Shown piece by piece: positions 1-11,484 of a stretch of 64,000 nt of DNA; within the stretch, counting starts at the first letter, position 1; each line of letters opens with the position of its first letter. The DNA is from Pisolithus tinctorius (lineage: Eukaryota; Basidiomycota; Agaricomycetes; Boletales; Pisolithaceae), in the NCBI GenBank assembly GCA_024663395.1, contig JANFAH010000003.1:62001-126000 (forward strand). The letters run 5' to 3'. The translations under genes were made by a program, and so were the position numbers. The notes under the pieces are model-generated. The model worked only from the letters and a program-made list of their open reading frames with translations. It had not been told where the DNA came from and did no database searches.

Positions 1-1342
1 CATACGATTGCCGCCTGGATCAAGGACGCGGGCGGACTCGGTTCCTGCTTTTGCTTCGCCCGTGACAGGCTGGCCGAACACCGCGAAGAGAAGATTCTGA
101 CGACCATTGCTCGTGATCTGGCAGACCGCGACCCGGCGTTTCGGCGGGCGCTGGCTGATGTCGTTTCAAAGGATCACTCTCTCAAAACCACGCGAGATGT
201 AATGCAGCAGTGGCAGCGACTCATCTTGGAACCATTGTCCAAGGTTAATGGGCAAATTGTTGGGAAAGTAGTCGTGGTAATTGATGCGTTGGACGAAAGC
301 GGGCCGGACGCATCAAGGAGTCGTCCTCTCCCTTCTCACATCATGGGAAGCGGCCCATCTGGCCACTAATTTCCGCATTCTTTTGACCTCCAGACTGTTG
401 CCGGATATCGAAGAGGCCTTAAGCAGTTGCCAACATGTGACAGTAACGTCCCTGGATGACGTTCCCCTAGAATCTGCTGAGCACGACATTCATCTATTCG
501 TTTCTAATGAACTCCGCCACCACCACCTCGGCGGCGTCATTGGACCCAAGGAGATAGATCAGATCACTCAGAGGTCAAACGGCCTGTTTGAATGGGCACG
601 GTTGGCTTGTGAGTTCATCAAACGGAAAAGGGCTGGTCGAACTCTAAGGGAACGCTTCGACGATGTAATTGCTCTGGGAACTGGAGAGGGAGGGACCCTT
701 TTGGACAAAACCTATACCACAATACTGGAGAGTGCCATACCACCGACAGACCGCATGTCCCTGGATCGGTACCATTCAGTGATGCAACAGATACTGACAA
801 CGTTAACACCCCTGCCTATGTCGACATTGCAGCTCATGCGCAAACACTTTCCCAATAAGAAGGACCATTACGATCTTGCTGTCATCCTGGAATTCATGGC
901 ACCAGTGTTGGGTGGGATTGCGGATTCCTCTCCTGTTCGCCCTCTCCACGCATCTTTTTACGACTTCCTGACGGATCAGTCACGGAGTGGGGACTACTTC
1001 ATCAACATCTCTGGGGCATATGACCTAGCCTTCGCCTCGCTGCAGATTCTGTGTAAGGAGCTGCAATTCAACATTTGCAGATTAGAAAGCTCCTACTTGA
1101 GCAACTCTGAAGTCCCTGATTTACAAGATAGAATAACCAAGTACATTCCACTCCATCTATCCTATTCGTGCCAATTTTGGGGTCAACACCTGCGGAAGAC
1201 TGCCTTTCACTCAGTTCTTGCGGAGTTGGTGAGCACTGTTGTGGGGAGTGAAAAGATTCTTTTCTGGCTGGAGACTTTGAGTATCATTGGTGTATTAGGA
1301 AAAGCTGTGGATCTCCTTGTCCACACTGCTACATGGCTCCTG

Positions 1343-1388
1343 GTGAGTACTCTACACTTGGATTTAACATACCCTAACATGATGTCAG
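1343..1388 (+). other. Intron of the NWD gene
   Basis: GTGAGT donor, CCTAAC branch-like motif and TCAG acceptor, 46 bp, phase 0. Splicing joins frame 2 (…ATWLL) to frame 3 (KDQAGFEDALEMV…), which gives a continuous NWD-type sequence across the junction. Confidence 0.85.
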
Positions 1389-1616
1389 AAGGACCAAGCA
1401 GGGTTTGAGGATGCATTAGAAATGGTGCAAGATGGAATCAAGTTTGTTCACAACTTTGGCAGTGCAATCTCACACAGTGCCCCACATCTTTACATATCTG
1501 CATTGCCATTCACTCCTTCAAACACAAGACTCTCAAAAATGCTCACACCAAAATTCCATCACCTTGTAGGAGTGCCTGTAGGAGGACACAAGGAGTGGGC
1601 AGCTTCTCAGTTAGTC

Positions 1617-3422
1617 TTAGAGGGGCATGCCAGGGCAGTCACTTCAGTTGCATTCTCCCCTGATGGAAAGAGGATTGTGTCAGGGTCATCTGACAAGTCT
1701 GTGAGGGTTTGGGATGTTGAAAGAGGTGTGCAGATTGGGATTCCTCTTGAGGGACATACAGATTGGGTGCAGTCAGTTGCATTCTCACCTGATGGCAAGA
1801 GGATTGTATCAGGGTCACATGACAAGACTGTGAGGGTGTGGGATGCTGAAAGAGGTGTACAGATTGGCAACCAACTTGAGGGACATGCTGGTATAGTCTG
1901 GTCAGTGGCATTTTCTTGTGATGGGAAGAGGATTGTCTCAGGATCAGAAGATGAAACAATTAGGGTCTGGGAGGCTGAGAGAGGCATGCAAATTGGCTGC
2001 CCTCTTCAGGGGCACACTGATTAGGTCTGGTCAGTAGCATTCTCTCCTGATGGTAAGAAGATTGTCTCAGGGTCAAAAGATGAGACTGTTAGGGTGTGGC
2101 ATACTGAGAGAGGTGTGCAGATTGGCAACCCTCTTCAGGGGCACACTGATTGGGTGCAGTCAGTTGCATTCTCTCCTGATGGAAAAAGGATTGCCTCAGG
2201 GTCACTTGACAAGACTGTGAGGGTATGGGATGCTGAGAGAGGTGTACAGGTTGGCAGTGCTCTTCAGGGGCATACTAATTCAGTCCAATCAATTGCATTC
2301 TCTCCAGATGGAAGGAGGATTGTCTCAGGATCATTTGACAAGGTTGTGAGGGTGTGGGATGTTGAGAGATGTTTGCAGATTGGTCGCCCTCTTCATGGTC
2401 ATGCTGATTGGGTTCAGTCAGTAGCATTCTCCCCTGATGGCAAGAGGATTGTCTCAGGGTCATCTGACAGGACTGTGAGGGTCTGGGATGCTGGGAGAGT
2501 TTTGCAGAGTAGCAACCCTTCTCAAGGGCATATTGACTGGGTTCGATCAGTTGCATTCTCCCTTGATTGCAGGAGGACTGTCTCAGGGTCACTTGACAAG
2601 ACTGTGAGGGTTTGGGATACTGAAAGAGGGGTACAGATTGGCAGCCCTCTGCAAGGGCATACTAATTGGGTGCAGTCAGTAGCATTCTCTCCAGATGGAA
2701 GGAGGATTGTCTCAGGGTCTCTTGACAAGACTGTGAGGGTTTGGGATGCTGAGAGAAATGTGCAGATTGGCCATCCTCTTCATGGGCATGATGATTGGGT
2801 CTGGTCAGTGGCATTCTCTCCTGATGGCAAGATGATTGTGTCAGGATCACTTGATAAGACTGTGAGGGTTTGGGATGTTGAAGGAGGTGTACAGATTGGC
2901 AGCCCTTTTCAGGGGCACACTGACTGGGTTCGGTCAGTTGCATTCTCCCCTGACTGCAAGAGGATTGTCTCAGCATCAGAGGACAAGACTGTGAGGATGT
3001 GGGATGCTGGGAGAGGGATACAGATTGGCCATCCTCTTCAGGGGCATACAGGTTGGGTCTGTTCAGCAGCATTCTCCCCTGATAACAGGAAGATTGTGTC
3101 AGGGTCAAAAGATGAAACTGTAAGGGTGTGGGATGCTGAAAGGGGCATGCAGATCTACAATCCTCTTCTAGGCCATAGTGATTGGGTCTGGTCAGTTGCA
3201 TTCTCACCTGATGGCAGGAGAATTGTCTCTGGGTCATCTGACAAGACTGTAAGGGTGTGGGATGCTGAGAGAGGTGTACAGATATACTGCCTTCCTCAGG
3301 GGCATACTGGTTCAGTTATCACAGTTGCATTCTCCCCTGATGGAAAGAGGATTAGCTCAGGCTCATTTGACAATACAATGAGGACATGGGACACTCAAGT
3401 ATATGAGGATATGATTGCCAGA
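1617..3422 (+). repeat. 14 tandem WD40 coding repeats (about 129 bp each)
   Basis: Each unit encodes about 43 residues with the core GHTDWVQSVAFSPDGKRIVS, then GS-DKTVRVWD and ERGVQIG. Units differ at only a few residues, mostly in GHTxWVx, the S/L/F/E before D-K, and the linker. Such homogeneity is typical of NWD repeats kept alike by unequal exchange or conversion. CpG is almost absent: I count only three in 1389-3851. Repeat 4 carries the TAG at 2022-2024. Long open frames on the opposite strand here are shadows of the repeat. Confidence 0.92.
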
Positions 3423-3851
3423 CATCACATGATGACATTGTCTGCATGTCATCCAAAGGGTATGTCTGTTTCATCCTGTATGGCAGATGGTGAGCATTTC
3501 ACATCCATTGTCTTCTCACTGTACTTACTCACAAAATCAGAAGCCTTTAACACACTCCCCATTTGCTTTTCATCAGTTCCTTCACATGCACTGCATGACA
3601 GTGAACAACTTCTTCATGGCTTCCAGCCAGATGAGGTTGATGGCTGGCTTGAACCAGTCAAATTTCACACTGATGGCTGGTTCAGAGGTCCAGAGGGCAG
3701 ACTGCTGCTTTGGTTACCTCCAACATTTTGCATGCCATTCTACTCAAGTTGTAACAATGTTGTGATTCCCAATGGTTGTTGTACAGAGTTGGACATGAGC
3801 CACATGATTCATGGGGATAAGTGGTATCAGTGCTTGAGGGCAGTAGGCTAA

Positions 3852-4582
3852 TTTTGACATGAACGTATTGTATACTATGTGTGAATATCTGCATTGCAAT
3901 GGTATGAATTCCTGCAAGCAGGGTCACATTTCCATTGTTTTGATGAGTGGACCATCAATATTGAGGCTCAGACATGTATGTCAAAGTAGAGTAGACTTCA
4001 TGAACTTTCAGAAATGCTACATGGGTTGATACATGCATGATTGGATGGTGGGAGATTGGACTTAACATCAATAGTATTTAACCACTAACAAGCCAGCTCT
4101 CTTTTGTTCACAGCCCATTACAGCAGTTTGCAAATGTTCATAACCCTACATTCCATCTTGCTGTGAAGCTGATGTGAGCAGTGGGTTGGGGATGTGGAAT
4201 GGTCTAGCTGCGATAAAGGTTGGTTCATCAAGGTGGCATATTATACTATGTGCATGTGGGTAACTGTGAGTCATCACCTGATCAGTAAACACCATGGTCA
4301 CAGATAGTCCATGATTATCAGCTCAGAAGTCCACTGAACTCCACACAGGCTTGGATGATATATGTTTTGCATAAGGAAGTAGAAATTCTGCTACTGTTTG
4401 GGCCCTAAGGTTGGTTCTGTTCCATCAAGCAGATGAGTAGCAACAAATTGCAATTAATATCTGCTAAGTGCATTCTAAGTAGCAGTGAGGTAAATTACAC
4501 AGGCAGTAAAATCAAGGGATTGAAAACATAGATGAACTAGCAATAGCAGTTGGGGAAATCTATTAGAAATCCTGCTGTGGAC
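3852..4582. other. Intergenic, no gene recognised
   Basis: AT-rich, CpG-poor sequence between the NWD gene and decayed coding debris. No open frame with recognisable coding character, no RNA gene and no clear repeat seen. Confidence 0.5.
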
Positions 4583-6119
4583 TCAGTTGATCATATAACC
4601 AGTAGGGAGTGAAAACATACAGATAAGTGCATACTCATTGTCAGATCCTGCATCACTCAACAGCTTGGGGTCAAATTCCTGCCCAATTGCAAGTGAAGCT
4701 GAGCAATAGATCTTCTTTTGGTGACCCCAGTGAACTTCCTCATTGGGGCTCCCCAATTCTGGTCTGAAAATGCACATGCAGTCTTGCTATCCTTGCCTGA
4801 AGCCATGTTGTATTTGATGGGGGTCCACACAAACCTCATTTCCACTGTGGCAATACCATCTTCAACATTGATGGGGGACTTGAGCTTGACATCTCCAGAT
4901 CTAATGAGGTTTAAGCCACATGAGAGCTAAAAAACTAATCAATACTGCAGCTGTGACAATGACTTGGTAAACATTACTGCAGCAGCACAAAGTCCAAGAG
5001 CACCAACAACACCATGCTTTGCCAAAGATGAAGTGTCAAGAGCAAGGACTTGAACATATCCTTTGGTTGCAGTCAAATGGCTGCTCAGCAGTAGCTGTTG
5101 CACAAAAATGGAGTGGAAGGCCTTCTCAGGAACAGTCATGTTGAGGTCTTCATATAAGAATGTGAAATGATAATGATCAAGTAATAGTTTTGCAGTGTTG
5201 GTGGGCAATGGGTCTTGGGGATTGGGGAAGGAAGCTACAATGGCTGCAGAGGCAGAGCCATGCCTCCAATCACACAAGTGTTGAGACACCTACAGCAAGC
5301 ACAGTCAGCTACAGATGAAGCCAGAATGAGATAGACTTATGACAGAAACCACAGGTGGGCTGGGAAGAATGCTACTTGCTGTGTTCTTGAGTAATGGGTA
5401 TATGACCAGCATAATCTCCTGTAGAGCCCTGTAAATGTCTTGCTTGGCAATGTTGAATGCATCCTCTTGGTTTCCAGCCCATAGAATTAGCATTAGAATA
5501 ACTTCCCTCTTCCACTTCTGATCCTTATGCAGATCCAAGGGGAGATCTGAATTGTTGAAATGCACTTGTGCAGGGACAGTCTGCACTTGACTTGACAAAT
5601 CACTTGCTACAATAGATCTCTTTAGGTATGGCTGATAAGCTGGACATAGACTCACAAGCTCATATCTTGATCTTCTTTGGAATGCCCCTGGTAACTGTGA
5701 CACACAACTGAAAGAAAATAAAGGATGAAGAAACATGGGGAAAGGTGATTAGCACATACCTTGGTCATGACATTCTTGTGCCCACAAACACAGATGGCAT
5801 TGTCTGAATTGTCATAGTTATCATTGATGCCATCACCCCAAACCTCAGAGGTTGAGACATATTCCATCTTGGCTACTTTCCCCTTGACATTGGCAAGTCT
5901 GGCAGCAGTATCATTGGCCTCAATTCTTGGCCATTGCAGCAGTGCACTGAGACTACCATTGCATGAGTAAAAACCATCTCAGCATGAAAGATACTCAATG
6001 AGAACATTCTGAAGAGCAGGGACATCCAAAACCAGAGGCCTCACCAGCCTGCTAGCTTTGCCATCTTTGCTCTCTGGTGGCAAGTTGAAGTTTTCTGGTA
6101 TCTGGGATTCAAACTTGTA
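4583..6119 (-). pseudogene. Decayed multi-exon gene, DUF6532-like repeat-associated family
   Basis: Read from 6119 down to 4583, the minus strand has pieces of one coding sequence: PENFNLPPESKDGKASRLVR, then a TGA where CGA (Arg) is expected, then MEYVSTSEVWGDGINDNYDN…CVCGHKNVM. A GTATGT…TTTCAG intron follows at about 5708-5759. Next come LPGAFQRRSRYELVSLC, WKREVILMLILWAGNQEDAF, LQEIMLVIYPLLKN, and a last block LLLDHYHFTFLYEDLNMTVP with ALDTSSLAKHGVVGALGLCA. The WAGNQEDAFNI/ALQEIMLVIYP pattern and the final helical block resemble fungal DUF6532 proteins, often found near transposons; function unknown. Frames change between blocks. The 4583-4930 tail (MEMRFVWTPIKYNMASGK, FTGVTKRRSIAQ) is less certain and may be separate. 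Confidence 0.45.
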
Positions 6120-8048
6120 GTTGTATCAGGGGTAGTGTTGTGCTCAGCTTGGGCTCAGGCCTTGAGGCCAAGCCCCATTTAGGTCAGGCTGGGCCAAGCC
6201 TTCAAGGTGGCCTATTGGGGCCTGTGGCCTGCTGGTGGTGCCAGCCAGTTTCCTTTGTCCTGTTTATACATACATCCCCTTTGGTCCCTTCCACTTCTTG
6301 TCCCAAAGAGCTGTTCTCTGTGCAGTGACTCAGTCTGACTTGCAGCTGAGGGATTTACCTCTCAGAGTATGAGTACTTACTGTTTATCAGCTCATACTGT
6401 TTGGTGCACAGTCTGCCATATACATATAAGTCCTGCATGTATTGTGCAGACTCTCCATCTTGAATCTACTCTGCATCTGCCCTTAGCTCTTTGGTCACAT
6501 CTCAGAGGACTTCCCTGTGCAACTTTGGATGGGGACATATAGTGTTCTGTCACTATAGGAGTCTCCATGTCTATCCTGTTGACTTCACTGTCATGTGCCT
6601 CCCACAGTTGATTCATGACTGTTATGCAGTCATTGGCATAACAGATGCTTTGGGTAACCCATCCACAGCAAGGGCCCCATCTAGGCTACTGAGCATTGTC
6701 ATGCTTCCTTGGAGGCACTTGGTATTCTTCCCCATCACTCAGTCAACCCAACCTATGGTGACTGGTCTCAGGCCAATTGGTGCTATGGTACCAGTTGGTC
6801 ATGGTCAGTGTGAGCTTATTATTGGTGACTGTCAGACCAGCAGGATGACTGTCACTATTGACACCATTCTCAACTTGTCAATAGTGCTTTGGATCATTGT
6901 ATGGCTACTCTCCTTTAATTGTTTTGTGCTGCACTTTATCCTGAATATATTGATTTCTATTTCCTACCTGTGAGCTGAACAAAAGGCCACAATGGTGAAA
7001 ATAGTGAAAATAAGAACTAAGAAAGCTGCAGTTGATGAGAAGTTGGATAGTAGAAATAGTGGGTGAAATATCATAGATAGTTGAAAGATAGTCAAAAGAT
7101 AGTACAAATAATAGTGCAGGTAGTAAACAACCTACTAAAATGACTATTCTGTCTTTTTTGACTATTTTAGTGACAAATAAAACATAAAGAGTATGAAAAT
7201 AGTAATGTGTGAATTTCCTGATGCACTAGTCCAATGAAGAGGAGGGTTGCAGCCAGTTATCATAGGCACCTGGGGACATGCTGTGAATGATTTGTACACA
7301 GATTGTCTCCAGTTTGGTAGGCTCCTTAGGCCTTATGTACATAGTACAAAAATGAGGCCATCAAGGAAAGGCACACATGCAGGCCTCCTCAGCCACATGG
7401 ATATATACCCCTATGAAGATTGGAATACAAAACCCATCTGAAAGAAATGCAGCATGTTTTGCATGCTGGCACAGTTATCTTGTCTCATGACATGTAAACA
7501 ATGACAGTGGTGGTTCCCTCATGAAGGTATATGTTGACATACAATGGGAAGGATGTTAAAACAAACTGGTGTTGGCACAACTGAGATGTTTCACTGCCCA
7601 AAGTGTATCCACACATATCATTGGCACCTTAAGTTCGTTTGCAGGCGTGGAACGTCGACGGGAAAGACGGGTGAATTTGTCTATGTCATTTGCTACGCAA
7701 TACATAATCGAAGTCGACGACTGACTCTGATTAGTATTTCATTCTCAATTCCATGCATGCAAGTATGCTGGTCCACAACTCCAGCAGGCTCTCTAGAGAT
7801 CGGGTTTAGAATGGTCAGAAGCTGCTATCGAGGAAGGGTCGGAAGCCATTGATGGTCCCCCCAATGGTAAAATGAGTCCCATGAAACTGTTTTGGATGTG
7901 GACTATGAGTGAACTCACAGCTCGACAGTGAGAACGGCGGACTCTTCCCGTCCTCCTCGTCGTCACCTTTCTCAAGTTCTTATTGTGTTGTACACATACA
8001 ATAACTTCTTCCAGAGTTCGGTTTGATACTCCACGTTCCTCGTCGACG
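6120..8048. other. Repeat-derived spacer, then RGP1 upstream region
   Basis: 6120-6990 is CpG-poor with local AGGCC/AAGCC repetition near 6150-6210. 7000-7200 is AT-rich and full of ATAGT-like words. Open frames such as 6491-6973 show no recognisable protein. From about 7640 CpG content rises sharply, marking the edge of the gene island and probably the promoter and 5' UTR of RGP1. No defined promoter element could be identified. Confidence 0.4.
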
Positions 8049-11000
8049 ATGTCTGCAGTGCAAGATGTGTCCATGACGACGACAGCGACCGACCCTCTCG
8101 ACTCTGCAATCCGCGTACAAGTAACCCCATCTCAAGCGTCCTACTTCGCGGGCGAGCCGTTCACGGTGACGATTACATTCACGAACACGCGCACGCCAGA
8201 GTCGCCCAGGGCGAGAAGTAGCAATAGTAGTAATACGCACAGACGGGGTTCCCATTCCATCAGCTCTGCCCCACTGGCGAGACCCCCTACGTCCCCTGGT
8301 ATCCCCAGACCATCCACAGGCATTCCCCCGACTACTGTTACTGCCATCGCCCGCACGCCGAACAATGGCCATGACCTGCCCACGCGGAAGAGACTTATCG
8401 GACAACAAGACCTTTGTAACAAAAGTACTAATAACATCAAAGGAGGAGGGTGCCAGGACGTGCTGGAACAGAAGAGACGAAGTCTTCTTGAGAAATCGCG
8501 CTCGTTGTCAGTGGACATTCCTGCCCCGGCCCTCGATCTGTTGGTAGGCCAGAATCAAGGGTCCCAATATGTCAGAGCGTACAACGAGTTCTCAGACGCG
8601 GCAGCTGGTGGGCGCCTCTCAAATCTCTTCATGTACACGTTCGATGATCCAGTTGCCCCAGGTACCACGCCAACCTCATCTCTGCCTCGCACGTCCGACT
8701 TTCAGCTCCCCCCACACCATCCACATGCACGCAAACAGTCCCTTGCCGATGGGCAGACCCAGTTCTGCGAAGTACCCCCACCACCACCTCCACCTGACCT
8801 GGCGAGTTCATCCACGTCGACGTTCTCACTAGCCCTCGACCCGATCGCAGAGTCTCCAGTGACACCTTACCCTGGCACGCCGTCCCCCAATTCTCCCCCT
8901 ATCAACGAACCCATCCGAAAGTCTCCTGCGCCGAAACGAGAACCTCAGCCACAACCACACCTTCGACCACCACCTATACAATCCTCGGGACGATCCTCCC
9001 TAGGTCACGGCACACCTCCACCTCGGAATGCCGTCCTCCCAAACTACAACACTGAACTTATCCTCTATTCATATGCACAGCTTCTGGGCACTCTTTCGGT
9101 CACGCCTCTCCCAGGTGTAACGATGTCGCCGGAGCACGCTAAAGCACTAACTGCGCTCCGCATGCGACTGCTCAAACGCCCTATTGTTGGCGGCTAGTAT
9201 GGATATCACGTCCCGACACCGCGTACAGGAACGCAACAAACGACAAGGGCGGACGTTATCGCTTGCGAGCGGATTGTTTTCGCTGCTTTCGCCAACAAGT
9301 TCGTCTTCTGCCCCATCGTCCCCTCTGCAATCTTCTTCACCGTGGAGATCAGGAAGACCGCGTACGACTTCAGTCACGTCAGCGACGCCTAGTACTGCGT
9401 CTTCCAGTCCTTCGACGAACGGCTTCAACGACACGGAAGAGGAAAATGTCGATCCCGAGATGCCATTGCCAACATTTGAAGTCCAGCCTGCGATGCTCGC
9501 TGTCGATCTATCCCTCGCTCCAGGAGAATCACGAACTTGTGAGCACCGAATTTCGCCAAAGAAAGAGAGAACGCGTGTGGTGCTGACTTGCCATTCCGAG
9601 ACACGTACTCGCTTATGTTGCCTGCAAATCTGCCACCAACGTTCCGAGGCAGGTCGCTCAAGTTCTCTTACGAGCTCGTCATTGGCACATGTCGTGCGAG
9701 CACTTCTGCGATGCGGTCTTCGTGCAGTCTGGGTCCGACAGGAGCAAACAGTGTCAGTCGCGTTATGAAAGTTCCGATCCGTGTTTATAATCATGTTGCT
9801 GGTGCGAGTTTCGGGTTGCTGTGTACTGAGCTTGAACGACTAACTAATTACGTTTCGTGAAGTGAGTGCGACTCCGAGGCCTTATGACTTGCTGTGGCCA
9901 GTCACGAGACAACGCACGACCGCCGAGTTCGCGCCGAAGGTTGTGGATGGCCCACTCAAGGATGCGAGTGGGACGAACAAGGGTTCAGCACCGCTACCAA
10001 GTACGCATCATTGATTCACGAAATAAGATTCACTCAGGTGGCGTGATGATGATTTGTAGCGAAAGTTAGCTCGCGCCCTCTAGATGAAATACGGGAGTAC
10101 GGACGCCGGCTACTGGGGACCCTCGATGCAGGCTGTACTAGTGACGCCACTCCCAGATCCGTCGAGGCAGGTGACCTTGAGCGTGAGATTGAGTCCGAGA
10201 ATGGCTCTCTGACAGGGTGCAGGGAGGCTGTGGAGATCTTAACGCGGAACCCAAGGAAGGGTAAGTGACAATAATACACGCATTACGCCGGGGTGGTGTG
10301 CCTTCATAATTGATGCATGTCCCCAGTTTCTTATGATGTCAACAAGGACGGGGTCAAAGTTGCCGTACTGACTTTTCCTAAATCGGCGTATCGACTTGGC
10401 GAGACCGTGATGGGTGTGGTGGAATTGAATGAATTGCGGAGTCGGGCGAGAGTGTTATCGGTGAGTAAAGGGCGCGGAACTTCTTTTCCCCTCAGGTTGG
10501 CGTTTGTTTAAGTGATGTTTGGCTTGCCCCCAGTTGTCGGCTTTGCTGGAAGCCCAAGAAAGATTACCCGGGCCCATATCGACTGCTGGAAACGTGCGGC
10601 ACATGAGGCGGGTACACGCGGAACACCATTCATCATTCGTGGCATCGACGCTGCGAACAACTTTTTCGCTGGATATACCCTCAGATGCGAGTCCGGCGTT
10701 CCAGGTCCAAATTGGGGAGGAGCAGCAGGGTGTGGGAGGACTTTCGTGGCGGGTCAAGCTGTGTCTGTTGGTTGGGGTGGCGAGTGAAAGTATGGAGGCT
10801 GAGAGCAACGGGTCACGATTCAAGCACCTTGTTCGAGATGGTCGAGCGGGGGAGTGGGGGGTTCCGTATAGGGCCTCGGAATCGATTGCCCCGATGGAGC
10901 GGACAAAAGGGGAAAGTGAAACGGGGCCGGCAACGTGGACACAGTATCTGGTGTCGTCTTTGCTTGGCAGTGGCGAGCGACGATATCATGATGGTGATGA

Positions 11001-11184
11001 GGAAGTAGACGAAGAAGAGGAAGGCGAAGGTGAAGAAGAAGGGGGGTGGCCGGAACCAAAGGAGGAAGATAAAGAGCGAGGGTGGAAGGAGGTGAAGGTG
11101 GAGACGGTGGAATGCGAGGTGCCAATCAGGGTGTGGCCTGGCAACACTGCCTTCAACGCGATGGCGGTAGTTTTTGACGTATGA
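8049..11184 (+). CDS. RGP1: RGP1 family protein, Ypt6/Rab6 GEF subunit
   Basis: Homologue of yeast Rgp1, which pairs with Ric1 as the nucleotide exchange factor for the Golgi Rab Ypt6 in endosome-to-Golgi transport. Proposed exons: 8049-9194, 9196-9538, 9601-9801, 9863-10000, 10060-10260, 10327-10460, 10534-11184. All introns are GT-AG, 59-73 bp. Their sum is 2814 nt, 937 codons plus stop. Family landmarks in order: SYFAGEPFTVTITFTNTRTP near the N-terminus; a Pro/Ser-rich linker; FEVQPAMLAVDLSLAPGESR; LPPTFRGRSLKFSYELVIGT; RVMKVPIRVYNHVA; RPYDLLWPVTR; SCREAVEILTRNP-like; SYDVNKDGVKVAVLTFPKSA; HMRRVHAEHHSSF; VETVECEVPIRVWPGNTAF. An acidic run lies at about 11000-11070. I chose ATG 8049 over 7983 because conserved-looking sequence starts just after it. 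An extra T at 9195 makes TAG and shifts the frame; it is either a sequence error or a real disruption. Confidence 0.85.
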
Positions 11185-11484
11185 CGCAGGTGAACACTGG
11201 ACAAGGTTTTTCTTCAGTTTTTGAAAATGGAGTGGGGAATGAATTTGACATTGACGAGCGTCTCGGCAGCGCCCTTCCCCCCAGGACGGATCTTGGCAAA
11301 ACAGTTTTGTTGTCCGATATGAACTTGCTACTGTTACGATTAGGATACCACGTAAATAACCACCTGTGTCCCGACTTTGTACGGATGACTCGGAAGTAGC
11401 AGGCAGGTGTCGGTCTAACAAATCAAATACATAACAACCCAACACAAACCCAAGTTTTTCTTTTTCCCCTGCTCATACCATCGG
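11185..11484 (+). other. RGP1-PSP1 intergenic region
   Basis: Three hundred bases between the RGP1 stop and the PSP1 start, same orientation. It must hold the RGP1 3' end and the PSP1 promoter. A TTTTTCTTTTTCCCC pyrimidine run just before ATG 11485 is typical of fungal upstream regions. Confidence 0.4.

Larger units (their letters stand above)
1..3851 (+). pseudogene. NACHT-WD40 (NWD) NLR-like gene, 5'-truncated and broken
   Basis: STAND-class intracellular receptor of the fungal NWD family, the group that includes Podospora het-d/het-e; these bind NTP through NACHT and sense ligands with WD40 repeats. The P-loop lies before the window. Frame 1 shows a Walker B-like VVVVIDALDESG (about 268-303), then frame 2 continues with the sensor FRILLTSR, so one extra base near 319 breaks the frame. 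A 46-bp intron (1343-1388) joins the NACHT/helical exon to a WD40 exon in frame 3. Fourteen WD40 repeats follow (1617-3422), then a C-terminal tail rich in Gly/Trp/Pro, ending at 3851. A TAG at 2022-2024 replaces the Trp of GHTDWVWS in repeat 4 (TGG to TAG). A 51-bp GTGAGC...CAG stretch at 3490-3540 could be a further in-frame intron. Likely a pseudogene, or a gene with one sequence error and one real nonsense change. Family call is secure; functional status is not. Confidence 0.88.

Noticed and set aside
1607..3237. Long minus-strand open frames through the WD40 repeats
   Set aside because: They have the same 129-bp periodicity as the sense repeats and no protein features of their own; they are shadows of the repeat.
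9117..9199. Intron (GTAACG…TAG) to explain the RGP1 frame break
   Set aside because: It would remove sequence that reads as conserved RGP1 and is not needed if the single T at 9195 is an insertion; kept only as an alternative.
10813..11445. Antisense gene opposite the RGP1 3' exon
   Set aside because: The frame overlaps the acidic, GA-rich part of RGP1; its product is a low-complexity Leu/Pro/His/Ser-rich sequence with no family match.
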